DNA of 64,000 bases, from positions 26,680,979 to 26,744,978 of the forward strand of contig NC_053150.1 in NCBI RefSeq assembly GCF_016808335.1, read 5' to 3'. The notes beneath the pieces were generated by a model. It worked only from the letters and a program-made list of their open reading frames with translations, did not search any database and was not told the DNA's origin. Position 1 is the first letter of the stretch. Every line of letters begins with the position of its first letter. This document shows, in pieces, positions 47,587 to 59,433 of the stretch. The position numbers were made by a program, and so were the translations under genes. This stretch comes from Panicum virgatum (Eukaryota > Streptophyta > Magnoliopsida > Poales > Poaceae).

Positions 47587-47594
47587 CCCCCCAA
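47587..47594 (-). other. Polypurine tract of the Athila-type element
   Basis: The minus strand reads ttgggggg directly before the LTR start tgttgacgg. Confidence 0.75.
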
Positions 47595-48972
47595 TCTTAA
47601 ACTTTTTCTCATCCTCGAGCAAAGCTTAATAGTGAGGCTCAGTGGATCAGGAGTTGCGTCGATGCTTGCCCTCTACAGGTACCCTGTGCACAGCATATTA
47701 CTCTATCCGTATGTACTTCGAGTAAGTTGGCTCATACCTATATGTTCTGGATGATGGGGCTTATTTCACATTTCATCCCTTATCTTGAGCGGTTGGAGGA
47801 CTGAACAACCTTCACCGGAATATTTTTCTGTTTTTCTTGTTCAGGTTCATTCTCGGAATATTTTTTAAGTATGCATATGATTAAGGTTCCCTGAAGGTAC
47901 TCTCAATTGCTCAAGGTGTATGATCCTCACCAAGGTCGAAACTTGACCAACTTCTTTTTAATCTAAAGCTGATATCTGGAGTTATGCGTAGAAAGAGTAT
48001 GACATACCTTGATTACATGTGTTGCCGAGCCGAAGAGTGGTTCGCAAGAGGTAGGTACTTAATCAAATTCCGGTCTTATGGAATCACAAATGTTCAGGGG
48101 AGAGGCAGAAATGGACTCACACTTTTAGAAATGTTTTTGGGTCATTTTATTGAACTCCTCTTTTGGACCATTTTTGCTAAGGATCATGGGTACTTCTTCT
48201 TTCTTTCTTTCTCTTTTTTTTAAAAGAAGATAACTCCATGTCCTTCATGAATTCAGTATTTTCAGAGGGAGTAATTGAAGAAATTTTTCTGACCCTTTTT
48301 GAAATGGATAGGCACACAGTGGAGTTTTTGGGCTGAGTTATGGTCGAACTGTCTGGTGAGAGTGGATGACAACACCCGGAGTAGGTAATTGTCTTACCAG
48401 ACATTTTGAGGCTAGCAATGGAATGGGTACGCAAAGGAGAAAGACCGACGGATGACAAGTACCTTTTCTCAAGCGAACTCACCATTCGACAAAGTTCAAA
48501 GTAAATCAAGATAGTCTATGGTAGCTCATGCATGAAATATCATTATGGCTCTGGATGGGATATGTAAACCAACAGGGAAACCCTTTTATCATATTTTAAT
48601 ATTATTCCGAAAATTTTCCTTACTGAGGTAGACAGTTTTAATTCCAATGTAGGCCATCCCAAATCCCACGACAACTTAGACTTAGAAATCATGTTAATGC
48701 TCCCACACACAGATTAATTGTGTCTATTATGTGCCAACTAGCTCTGGTACTAGATGAGTAAAAAGTTATAAACGGGGGCACATGCAAAGCTCAAACAGAG
48801 CAACTATTCATCATTTCTAAGATAAGGGTTTGCACGGATTTCCACACATTTATTCTACACATGGCAATTCTCTCTCTCTCTTTTTTAACTAAGCTGAACT
48901 GAACGAGCAGTTATGACGACTTACCTGGATACTGACGATCTCTCCCCCCCCAAGCTTCATTGAAGCTTGGGG
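47595..48972 (-). other. Non-coding internal 3' part of the Athila-type element
   Basis: No coding frame is supported. Such long 3' non-coding stretches before the polypurine tract are common in Athila-group elements. Confidence 0.6.
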
Positions 48973-50662
48973 CTACTGGTCTGGCTGTGGCGGGGGGTAG
49001 TACGCACCATGGTGCCAATCATAGGACATGGAGGATAACATCCCCCAACTCTCCTGTGTGAGACTGGTGTTGTGATCGAGGTTGTGTCCCAACTCCTGTC
49101 GTAACTCTAAGGCGCCCATTCGGGCAGTGAGGCCTGACAACTCCCGTGTGAGTGGGTTGTCGTACTCAAAGCGTGCTGACGCAGATGGGCCAACCTGCGG
49201 GCTATGGGAGGTCCCCATACCTGAGGGATAGTAAAATCCCTTGTCGTTCCCATACCCTATGCTACCCTCAGGCTGGTATGAGGGATGGCCACCCTGGTTG
49301 TAAAACCCGTAGGCCTCCTCGAAGCTCATGTGAGTGGTGTCTGGGTGAGGCTGTGCTGAGGCATCTGGCGAGGGTGCAGCATGTGATGGTCCGGCTTCCT
49401 GAGAAGCACGGGCCTGCCGTGAAGCTCCTGGCTAGAGAGAAGTTCCTGCTTGGCGGGATGTGCCTGCTTGACGGGAAACTCCTGCCTTGATGTGCCACCT
49501 TCGGCCAACTGTGCGTCACGCCGAGTTCTGCACGTGTCATAGGACCAGCTGTGTTGTGGCGTGCTGGCTCCTTCTTTTCCATCCGGAGGGTCAGACGTTT
49601 CACGGAGTAGAGCGAGAGCTTCGGGCATGGCAGCTCGAACTCCTTCTCATACCCCGTATAGCACATGAAAACTGAGTTCCCGGGACCTTCACACATCATG
49701 TGCGCGTGAACAAAGTGGTCCAGACCAATGAAGGTTCGGTACTCATCCGTCGCGGGCAGATATGTGACTTGTGCATTCTCCAGAACACCGACATACCGCG
49801 CAATGCGGGTGACCAGTGAGGTTATGTCAATGGGAGATTTGCACGTGATCATTTTCTGCCAATGTGCGACCATGCCCATGACAGATGAGTAGCGAATCTT
49901 CTTTGCCATAGCATAAAGGCACATGATCTCCGAGGAGCTACATAGCCTGAAGTCTGCTCGGGAAAATACTACCATAGCCAGATACTTGGCTAGAACTCTC
50001 AGAGTTGGATTATGGATGGAGACTATGCTGTTTTTACTACTCACTGGTTCATCTGAGATTTCATTCCACCAAGCACTACGGTCATATTCAAGATCATCTG
50101 TTAATGCATTAGCTTCTAATAGGCATTTCTTACTGAAGCCTAGTGCATTACTAAAGTCTCTGAGTAGCATTTCAAAGAACTCGTTGAAAAAGTGGAAGTG
50201 GATTTTAGTTTCTTTTCCAACGGTTTCGACATGAAGTGTTGATAAGAATTCCGTGGTGAGAAGGTGCGAACCTGGTTCGGTGATGTCGGTGAAGCGCGAC
50301 CATCCCATGGTTGTGAACGCGCGGTTCATGTCCTGGCGGAGTCCCGTCATCATGAGGAATTCTGTATCGAACCGCTTGGCGTGGCCGTACGACTGCTTCT
50401 TCAACAGTTCGAGGGCATCCCGCTCATAATTAGTCCGGATGACGATCTGATTGACCAATGTCAAAACTCTGATTTTGAGATGGGGCCTCGGGACTGCTGG
50501 AGAGGCAGGGGCTTCCTCCTCTTCTTCCTGGGATCGTGACGGTCGGCGGACGGAGTCCACCGACACGTCATCCCGGGAGCCTGATGACGCCCACGAACTC
50601 CGGGATCGGGATGACAAGCCCAGCTTCTTCACCTTGCCTTTGATGTTCCCCCATAGCGACAT
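48973..50662 (-). pseudogene. Athila-specific ORF (env-position, ATHILA ORF-1-like), frameshifted
   Basis: Start MSLWGNIKGKVKKLGLSSRS at 50662. The main frame runs to 49268 and contains TTEFLSTLHVETVGKE, FFNEFFEMLLRDFSNALGF and SAWWNEISDEP, a pattern I associate with the ATHILA ORF-1 family. It then continues in another frame (MSFEEAYGFYNQGGHPSYQ) to 48973, with a Tyr/Gly/Pro-rich C-terminus (HHGAYYPPPQPDQ); the overlap near 49330-49270 marks the frameshift. No signal peptide, transmembrane segment or fusion peptide is seen, so an envelope role is unsupported. Function unknown. It is preceded by its own TATA box. Confidence 0.7.
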
Positions 50663-51002
50663 GGCTCCTGCAAAAGATTAGTACATAGAATATGCAGGGA
50701 AAAATAAATCGGAGGGGTCAGTGGTTAGTCGTTCTTGTGGGGATCAGTCCACCACAAACGTTCTTCGTTCAGAGCTTGATTATTCAACGGAACATATTTT
50801 TCTGGTTTTCATTTTAGGAGAGGGTTACTACTAATTTTATTGAATTAGTGCCGAGCTAATCTCAACACTAATATTATTTTTTTGTGGGGCTAGCACATGA
50901 GTTTCTAAACTTAATTAACTCCTAAGAGCTTCATTTAAGCAAGAAAACTCAGAGAGGAAGAGAGAAAGTGTGCTTGGGAGAGTGACCTGCGTACTCAGAG
51001 CG

Positions 51003-51440
51003 ATGGTGCGACGATCGACGACGATGCAGCGGCTTTTATAGAGGCGCGCAGGGGCAGGGCCGGCCGGCCTGCATGGCACTGGGTGGCACCTCCCGCGGCC
51101 TTCCTTGCTTCACGTCAGTGCCTACTTCGTAGACTTGCAGGTGCTCATGCTCTGGTGGGAGGCGACGGGACACGAGCGGAGGAGTGCCGGGTGGCCACGA
51201 TGAGGCCGGCCGGCCTACCCCCCCCCCCCCCCCCCTTGAAAGGTGTCGGCCTCCTCCCCTTGCTTCTGATGCACTCCAAGACTCTGATTCCTGATGCCCC
51301 CTGACCAAACAAAGGAGAGTGGGGTCGGCTGGCCTAGGTGGGGCCGGCCGGCCTACACTTTGGCCATTTTTTAAATGCAATGTAATAATAATTGATGCAA
51401 AACAAAAAAAAATTAAACTTGGGTTTATAAATGTAAACAT
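51003..51440 (-). promoter_or_regulatory. Internal promoter-like region before the Athila-specific ORF
   Basis: The minus strand has ctctataaaagcc (plus 51034-51041 core), about 375 bp before the ORF start. Upstream of it (51057, 51202, 51322-51350) are three or more ggccggccggcct boxes, also present upstream of the LTR TATA box (47000 and 55260 region). An 18-C run lies at 51218-51235. Confidence 0.6.
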
Positions 51441-51476
51441 GCCATGACTTGAGAAAATTTATGCAAAGAATTTAAA

Positions 51477-54106
51477 CTATCCTATATGCAAATGCAAGAA
51501 TGGATACGTACCATGGTTCTCATGGCGATAGCTCTGATTTTGAGTCCGAAGCGGGACTCTCCATACCTCGGGTTCTGTTGTCGTCGCCGGATGGAGTTCC
51601 AGACGAAGACACTTTTCTCCGCCATTCCTTCTTGGTGGCGGGTTTCGGTTTGATCGCTTTCGCCTCCAATTTCTCAAATTCTCTGCGAAGGATTCGTCGT
51701 CTTGCGTTCCTGTAGTTATGCACTCTGATTTCCCTGTCGATTCTTAGTCGTTCCAAGAGCTCGGCAAGGATATTGATTGTGGGTGTTGATGGCTTCTCCT
51801 GCTCTTTCTCTGATTTCTTCCGGTTGAATGCTTTGACCTGGGAACATTGTTCGACCTTCGGTCGGAAGGCGAACCTCTGTCTGCCCATTAATGTTGAGCT
51901 GAATTTCTCCTGCTCCGACATCAACGTGTGCATTTGTGGTACTCAAGAACGACCTTCCTAGAATGAGAGGCATCTTGACATCGACTTCCATGTCGAGGAT
52001 GACGAAATCAATGGGAATAAAGAAGTTTTGGATTTTAACCGGAACGTTCTCTGCAATTCCCACAGGGTAACGGACCGTCTAGACCGCTAGCTGCAGGCAC
52101 ATAGTAGTAGGGACAAACTCATGATAGTTTAGTTTATCGTAAACTACCTTGGGCATGACGCTGACGCTTGCTCCCAGATCACACAGAGCGTGTGAGAAAT
52201 GTTGACTCCCGATTGAACATGTGATTGTGGGGCATCCTGGATCTTTCTTCTTCTCTAGGAGAGGATCGAGTATAGCTGCGCTACACTCCTCTATGAGTTG
52301 CACGACCTCGGTGGTGGGCAGGCTTCTCTTGTTTCCAAGTATATCCCTGATGTACTTGGCATAGGTTGGGACCTGCATAGCGTCAAGAAGCGGTATATTG
52401 ACATATAATTTCCGTATTACCTCGACGAACTTGCCGAATTGCTCGTCGGCCACCGGCTTCCTTAACCGTTCCGGAAACGGTAAGGCAGTAGTGTCATGAA
52501 ACTCCCGTGAAGTTCTAGGGGGTTCCACGGTTTCCTCCTGGGCAGCAGTTGTGTTGGACTCTTCTGCCTCCTCCTGGTCTTCGTCTGCAGCAGAGGTATT
52601 GCTGGCGGGTACGGCTTTCCATCGGGATCCTGCATCTTTACGGTATGGTGGTTCTTGCGTGGACTTACCTATCGACGTAGTTACCGCACTAACACTTTCC
52701 TTCGGAGGAACCTCTGGTTGCCCAGAAAGTTTTCCCGAATTATTGTTTAGACAAGATGAGGTTAGTTGAGCAACCTGAGTTTCTATCATTTTATTGAAGC
52801 TCAGCTGGTTTTTAATAACGGAGTTTATGCCCTCTAATTGTCCGGCCAAAGACTCCAAAATTTTATCATTAGCAAGGAATTTCTTACTAATGTTGTCATT
52901 AATTTGTTTCTGGCCATAAAATAGGTCCTTTAAAGTGGGCTAAAAATTGTTATTAAAATTCATACCTTGCTGCTGACTGAAGGGGGGATTGGGTTTGGAA
53001 TTCCAACCCTCCTGAGGACGGAAGCCTGAGTTGTTGGAGTTGTTCGCTCCAACGAAATTAGCTTCCTCCTGAGTGATCGGGCAAGAGTTGCCCATGTATC
53101 CAGTTTCTCCACAAATCTTGCATGTCATGCGAGAATCCATAACTTGGTTAGCCTCCTGGTGCAGAGACTCAAGTCTCTTCATGAGAAAGTCCATCTTGGC
53201 AGCAAGCATATCGATGCTGTCGATATGATGAATTCCCTTGTGGAGCTGTTGCTGCCTTTCACCTTTCCAACTCTGGTTGGAAGCAATCTTCTCTACCAGT
53301 GCTTTTGCTTCAGGGACGCTGAGCGAAAGGAAGGAACCACCTGATGCTGCATCGATGTGGTTCTGAGCTGGTTTGTTCAGGCCATTGAAGAAACTCTGAA
53401 TAATCTGCCATTCCTCCATGCCGTGGTGGGGGCATGCTGCAATGTACTCCTAGAATCTCTCCCAAGCTTCCGGAATGGCTTCATCCAAGAGCCGTTGAAA
53501 TCCAGAGATCTTACCTCGGAGGGCATTGGTTTTGCCCACCAGGAAATACTTCATCAGGAATGCATTGGAGCAAGCTTCCCATGTGGTGAAGTCTGCTTTG
53601 TTGGTGTAAAACTATGTCTTCGCCTTGCCTAGCAAGGAGAATGGGAACAGTCGAAGACGAACGTTATCCATAGTGATACATTTGGGGTTGATGGTGCTGC
53701 TCACTTCCAGGAAGTTTTGAAGGAGAGCGTTGGCATCCTCTGATGCCTTGCCACAGAATGGACTCGCTTGAATCATGTTCACCAATCCCGACTTGAGCTG
53801 AAAGCCATCATTGCCTTGGTCATTGTTCAGTCCAGTAGGGATGTGGCTGCTGGACAGGGCCGAGTACTGTCTGAGAGTCTTGGCCATGGGTGGTGCTGAG
53901 ACTGACAAACGAGGATTCCAAGTGGGTTTCTTCTGGGATGGGACGACGCGGCGTCTCACAATTCGCCCAATTCTCTGAGGATTCGGATCGAAGTTGGATG
54001 GTAGATCAAAACCGGTCATGCACTGCTCTACATCGAATAAACGAGAGAGAGCAATGGTAAGCCCGCTAAAACTAGCGGTGATAAAATAGTAAGGTTTTCC
54101 ACTCAA
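51477..54106 (-). pseudogene. gag: gag-protease of the Athila-type element, multiple nonsense codons
   Basis: The capsid part (54100-53000) includes DFTTWEACSNAFLMKYF and IIQSFFNGLNKPAQNHIDAA, then a zinc knuckle CKICGETGYMGNSCP (CCHC-like with Tyr before Met in place of His) near 53115. A Gln-rich linker and acidic region follow. The aspartic protease has HALCDLGASVSVMPKVVY (52160 region) and VKMPLILGRSFLSTT. In-frame TAGs read on the plus strand as cta at 53450-53452, 52940-52942 and 52079-52081, with one more near 53613. A frameshift near 51893 joins the last basic segment (RRILRREFEKLEAKAIKPKP). The start may be 54106 or the Met near 54019. Nothing of RT follows. Confidence 0.88.
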
Positions 54107-54130
54107 TTATACAATAAATTTAGCCAATTG

Positions 54131-54150
54131 CTTCCCCGGCAACGGCACCA
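54131..54150 (-). other. Primer binding site of the Athila-type element
   Basis: The minus strand reads tggtgccgttgccggggaag, eight bases after the LTR end, of the Asp-tRNA type used by Athila elements. Confidence 0.88.
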
Positions 54151-54158
54151 GAAATGCT

Positions 54159-55839
54159 TGTTGGTGTCTCTTATGATCAATCTGAATAGGTATTCTGCAA
54201 GCGCGCAGAATTCATCGGTGTAGCACTTCACCTTGGAGTATTCAAGAGTATCGTGAAATCCTTAGGGAAGCACTATGGTAAAATGTATCGTAAATTGTAG
54301 TGAAAACTCTTACTGAAGTTATCGACCGACTAATTCAGCAGGGGTAAGCCAGATAACTGATGAGATAAATGGCCAAGCTATGACCTTAAAGTGATAGCAG
54401 CTGGGAAGACAACGAGCGAGAAAAGTCTCCTCAAACACTTCTAAACTACTGAGCTAGCCTCACTTGAACTAATCTAAGTTTCTAACTTGATGTCGGAACC
54501 AGGAGCTTACTTCGGCGACCTAAGCAAAGGTCGCAGGCAGGTATGAGAAGGGGCCTAACATACTTTTGGCAATCCTACTGCTATGAAAACACCCAAACGT
54601 GGTGGACTACGAGGGACGGACAAAGCTTCACCACTTGCCGCCTACCACTGTGGTGCCGTGGGGTGGAACACACTTTCTAGCTAGCACTGAGTCAGACACA
54701 GTGTCTGCTCTCGGTACTAGGATTTCTATTGAGGCCTTCAAGAGAAATCCCCCTCAACCTAGTTAACTAACTTGAGTTACACTAGTATGGGCGAGAAAAC
54801 CCGTAAGACTAACTCCGACAAGCAAGGAAGGGAACTTAAACTGAACTAGAGGTAAAACTTACTCCCGCAGACAAGTACTAGTACTTAGGAAGATAAATAC
54901 TTGCGGAAAGTAAAGCTGACTCAAGTAAATAAAGAACATAAGTTATATTAAAAATTGTTAAAGGAAAAGATGCAAGAGCTTTACCGAGCTCCGATGACGA
55001 CTCCGGATCCCCGAGACAAGCTCGACTCGACTCTAACTCCCAACTACTAACCTACTCTAGACTTGAGAAAAGAGAATTACTCCTTTGAGTGTGTTTACAA
55101 GTGAGGGGGAGAGTGGTATTTATAGGCTTCCAAGGTCGGTAGAAAGCCGGTAATTCCGTTAGCGCTAGGTGCACGCAACTGTAGAGGCGGTGCTTAACTT
55201 CCACGCGAAGCCGGGAGCCGGGAGGTTGCAAGGTGGGGCCGGGCGGCCCTCCCTAGGCTGGCCGGCCTAGGGGTGTGCCATCTGGCCACCGACTTTCTGT
55301 GGACGGCTCCTGATCTCTTCTGGACGTCGGTTCTCTGGGTGGTTTCCTCGAATACTTCTGTCTTGGGTCGGGTAGCCTGAGGTAGGCCGGGCGGCCTGTC
55401 TCCGGAGCCCCTCGGCCTTCCGCTTCGCCGACATTGCACAACATCACTCCACTTTGCTTCTGGAAGGGGTGGTTTCCCCATTTGATGATCTTGGCACTGG
55501 TATGTGGGCTTTTGAGTTGAACCTTGTGCCTTCCCGGTCCACCGACAGGATATGAAATGTTCGCCTTGTTCTGGAACCTCATGAACATGTCACATTTCTC
55601 CGGTGAAATTATTGGACCCATGTATGTAGAGGTGTCAAGCCGGTCGACACAGAATGTCCCGGGCGGCCGGGATTTTCTCTGATTTCGACTATCTTTGGAC
55701 AGTGGATTCCTTCAAGCACAACTCATCCAAAACTTGTGGAACTTATTAGAATCAAATAAAATATGCATGGAACATGGTGCAAAACTCAATTTATTCCCGA
55801 GAAGTTGACGGTCAAAACGTGAGATAATGGCCGTCAACA
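54159..55839 (-). repeat. 5' LTR of the Athila-type element (1681 bp)
   Basis: It matches 45270-47586 apart from the L1 block and scattered substitutions and small indels. TATA box near 55117-55126. Confidence 0.95.
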
Positions 55840-55963
55840 CTAGGAAAGGGGAAAAATACTGCACCATAATCTAGAACTTTCCTTTAGTTTCAGATACATA
55901 AAACAAAAATAAACTAAGGAGAAATGAATTCTTATGAACTTGAATTCCGAACTTCCACCGTAC

Positions 55964-56242
55964 CTCTTTGTTTTCTCCTTTCTCCAACATAAGATTTTCA
56001 GCCTACAGCAAGCAAAAGAGAACATTAAGACAGGAAACCTCTATTATTAACAAAATGTTGCTGCTGATTAGGCTCGCCTTCTTGACTACATTGAGGACAT
56101 AGGGCTGCAACTCTTCTGTTCTATAGGCACCAACACCAAGATTGAGCTTCAACTCATTTTTCTCTGCTTTAAAGGCTTCTGAAACCCTCAAGAATTGGGT
56201 CTGGTGGAGCCATTGGCACTCCCTCAAAATGAGAAACATCCA
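55964..56242 (-). pseudogene. Aspartate aminotransferase gene fragment, two exons
   Basis: Exon a (56242-56078) reads [13 protein letters not shown], then [20 protein letters not shown] and [15 protein letters not shown]. Exon b (56002-55964) reads AENLMLEKGENKE with GTA donor and tag acceptor. These are the N-terminal part of plant class I aspartate aminotransferase (glutamate/oxaloacetate exchange, PLP enzyme); the PLP lysine and the rest are absent. One extra base after DPIL breaks the frame. The intron between the exons starts GC (aag|gcgagc), probably a decayed GT. Downstream exons are missing: the Athila LTR begins at 55839 and nothing matching lies beyond it. It lies antisense inside the candidate Helitron. 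Confidence 0.85.
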
Positions 56243-57002
56243 CTGCAAGGGCCATCATAACATGGCCGAAGTTCTGCGTTCAAGAAAGTAGCAATCATAA
56301 CTCAAAGCATAAATCACATTATTGCACAAAGAGATGTCAAAGCTTCAGACAGGAGTGCACACTAACAAAACATCACCCTCAATGAAGAAGAAAATTCTCA
56401 TAACTAGCTAGCCTGTCAATAGTGATGTGTCTTAGCTTCAGCATAGAAAATTCAAGTGTGTACCAATCAAAATAATAATCATTCCTATACAGCACTTGGT
56501 GCGTCATTTTGTTTATCATGAAATGAGGTTCTCAGTTCCTTTCAGAACTCTAAGACAATTATTTGCTTATGCTCTGAAAGCACTTAAGCTCCAACAGTTG
56601 TGTTCATAAGTGAACTTATGATATTTTCTGCATGCAGAAACACATTATGGAGCATATCTTTTCTTGCAGAAGTTATTAATGCAAGTAGTCCTCCATTCAA
56701 AGTCGATGATCCTGTGACATGCTTATAGATCAATGGTTAGCAGGACAATTCTGCTGCTTACCCAACAGTAACCTACATGCTTACATGGGAAGGCAGATAA
56801 TGTCCTAAAAACCTGCAGTAACTGATAACATAGGAGATCACAGAGACTAGAATTCGGCAAAAGCTATAAGTTGTCCCAATTCATGAATTGCTAATTAAGG
56901 AACTGCTAGCTAACAATTGACAGACCATACACGAAGATAACCATGGCCCATGGGCATCTCATGCTACAGCACCCAAGTAATTCGCCAAATCAACTCCACG
57001 AT
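56243..57002 (-). other. Intron-like AT-rich stretch of the aminotransferase fragment
   Basis: No coding sequence is seen between the exon at 56242 and the GC-rich block from about 57050. It is consistent with a first intron. Confidence 0.5.
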
Positions 57003-57560
57003 TCAAATAAGCAGTACGAGGCTACAAGTACGAGCAATTAGAAAGGCCAGCAGGCGGTCACCTTCCTCGTGATCCCCACGCGACAGCCATTTCTCCCCTG
57101 ATTCTTTCCCCCTCCAAGCACCTGCGCCCATCAACAAGCCATCACAGAAGACATTCAGACCCTGGACCAATAGAGCAGCAAATTGGTAGGGACTGAGGGT
57201 TAGGGGCGGGCTGTGCCTTGGACCGGGCGGCGACGGCGGAGGCCGCCGGTGAGGTGAGGATGAAGGTGGCGGAAGCCATCTCTGGACGGCGAGGGAGCGG
57301 CAAATCGGAGGCGTGGGTAGCCTGCTGCTACTACTGTACGGACGAGCTGCTCGAGCGCGCTGGCCCGCAGCCGCTCGAACACGCCGGCCGAGATCCGCCG
57401 ATGAAGAGAGGAATAGGTTGGGGGGGGAGGCGCAGCCCGAGTGATCTCCTGGCTGCACTGCTCTAGATTGGGAGGAGAGAAGGAAAGGGAATGGGGAACG
57501 CGAGAGAGGAGGAAAAGAAAATGAGAAATAAAACAAAAACGGGAAAAAGGAAAACAAGCC
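57003..57560 (-). pseudogene. Possible first exon and leader of the aminotransferase fragment
   Basis: GC-rich, in the right orientation and place for a grass first exon. An ATG in good context near 57279 opens a short frame MASATFILTGGLRRRRPVQG that resembles a transit-peptide start but stops after 24 codons with no clear donor. A candidate donor (gcgcag|gtgctt) lies near 57120. Assignment to the aminotransferase is by position only. Confidence 0.4.
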
Positions 57561-58766
57561 ACATCGTGGCGCACGGTCAGTCGGTCGACCGCGAGAGGGC
57601 TACCGAGCGGGCGATCGTGAAATCAACATTGGGTTTTTTCCGCTGTTTCACAAAAGGAGTCTGATTTTCCCATAAAAATCAATCCATGCTCCACCTCATG
57701 GCACATTATTCTTGAAAACTTAACCTCCATACCTTACGCAACTTTCCCGGCACAATCTGAGACCTATGTTTGTAATAAAAAACATACGAACCCTATAGCA
57801 ATATGTCATTTCTAATATTAACACTACTTTTTGTAATCATTAATAAAGTAACATAGCAATACAATGTCCTATTTTGTTAAAGATATACTATCATACCAAC
57901 GTTCTTCTATGGCATGTCAAGCTTCCTCCACAATAACACACCATATTTTAATATAACTCCAACTTTCTTAAAGAAAATACATCACGCCTATTAATTGCCA
58001 AATCTCATGATTTAAAGTTGAACTCTCTTCTCGTCTCGCAATTACATTAAGTTTCGGGCTAATTATGCTCCACCCTCTCTAATAAATAATTTTACCCATT
58101 CTCTCACTATAATAAATCTATAAAATAAAAGTTGAAACAATTAAAACCCTCTTTCACCAAGATTAGGCCCAACGTACCTTTCACGTAGGTCCGACTTGTC
58201 AAGCCAAAATATTTGACGAAAGGGGTGAAGACCCATTTTTTTGATATAAGGAAAATATTTCTACCGAAAAGGTAATTACACCCGTAATTTCCTATACCCA
58301 CCTATTGTACCCGCATATTAGTTTTTTTTGCACATACTTTACTTTCTTTTGCTCATGCCCATAATTTGTGTCATTATTTATTTTAGAACGATAATAATTG
58401 ATATTATTCTTTTACGGAACGAAAATAAAGATGTGTATTATTTTTAGAAGAAAAATAAATAACATCGTTACATGATGGAAGAAAAAATAAATATGTGCTT
58501 GTGGCACGTACATCTCCACTATATAACAAAAAATATCAAAATTCCATTTTGGGACAAAATAATATATTACTTAAATAATAACGGCACGACAATAGAATGC
58601 CCAAAATATATACCAAATGCAACAACGGACTATAGACATGACACCTTTACGAAAATGACGAGCGATGGATTTGTCTTACCTACATCCGTTAAAAGTATAG
58701 ATTTACCTACATACAATAATTACTATACATATAATAAAATCTGTATCAATTACACGATATGAAATA
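57561..58766. other. AT-rich non-coding stretch
   Basis: No gene is seen. The frames present are A/T-codon artefacts. Confidence 0.5.
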
Positions 58767-59120
58767 CGGGAACATATCTGGTGCAAACCACAGTCTTTGT
58801 GAAAATCTGTGCAAAGTACAGCAAAAAAGTCATCTAAATTCACCAAAAAAATCATACATGTATATGATATGATGATACACAACTTTGTAAAATATCTTGT
58901 CCAAACTCGATTTCGTTTGTGAGATATAAAAATAACAAATTTAGAAATTTGTTATTTTTATATCTCACAAACGAAGTCGAGTTTTGACAAAATATTTTAC
59001 AAAGTTGTGTATCATCATATCATATACATGTATGATTTTTTTTTTGAATTTAGATGATTTTTTTGCCATAGTTTGCACGGATTTTCACGAAGGATGTGGT
59101 TTGCACTAGATACGTTTCCA
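58767..59120. repeat. 354-bp near-perfect palindrome (foldback MITE)
   Basis: Arms of about 177 nt from gtgcaaacca (left) to tggtttgcac (right) meet at aacaaatttagaaatttgtt near 58944. The inner 120 nt of each arm are nearly identical. Likely a foldback MITE. Confidence 0.92.
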
Positions 59121-59140
59121 TGAAATATAGGCCCTGTGTG

Positions 59141-59433
59141 GGGAAATTTTTATTTTTAATACAACTTTTAATCAAAATTATGTATTAATACTGCAAAATT
59201 TGAGAAATTACAAAACTAGGGCACAATTATCTACCCAAAAGACGAAATTTAAATTTCGTCGGCATGGTAGACGAGTAGACGATTTTTCTTAATTTCATCT
59301 GTTGGCTAGACGAAATTTAAATTTCATTTACTGAGTAGACAATTGTGTTCTAATTTTGTAATTTCTCAAATCTGCAGTGTCCATACGTAATTGATTAAAA
59401 ATTGTATTAAAAATAAAAAAATTCTCCTGTGTG
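59141..59433. repeat. Second palindrome directly before the Helitron 3' end
   Basis: Arms of about 120 nt (tatttttaatacaacttttaatcaa against its complement near 59385-59420), with inner gacgaaatttaaatttcgtc. About 20 bp after the first palindrome. Confidence 0.85.

Larger units (their letters stand above)
45270..55839 (-). mobile_element. Non-autonomous Athila-type Gypsy element lacking RT and integrase
   Basis: On the minus strand the order is 5' LTR (55839-54159), primer binding site (54150-54131), gag-protease (to about 51500), an internal TATA region, the Athila-specific ORF (50662-48973), non-coding, polypurine tract, and 3' LTR (47586-45270). No RT, RNase H or integrase motif is found in either strand of the internal part. 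The LTRs are about 1.68 kb each once the L1 insertion is removed. Flanking 5-mers are acagg and ctagg, so a target duplication is only weakly supported. Confidence 0.88.

Noticed and set aside
48973..50662. Athila-specific ORF as a true viral envelope
   Set aside because: No signal peptide, transmembrane helix or glycoprotein-like Cys pattern can be seen; only its position recalls env.
45265..55844. Target duplication of the Athila-type element (acagg / ctagg)
   Set aside because: Only three of five bases agree; the element ends are set by LTR identity instead.
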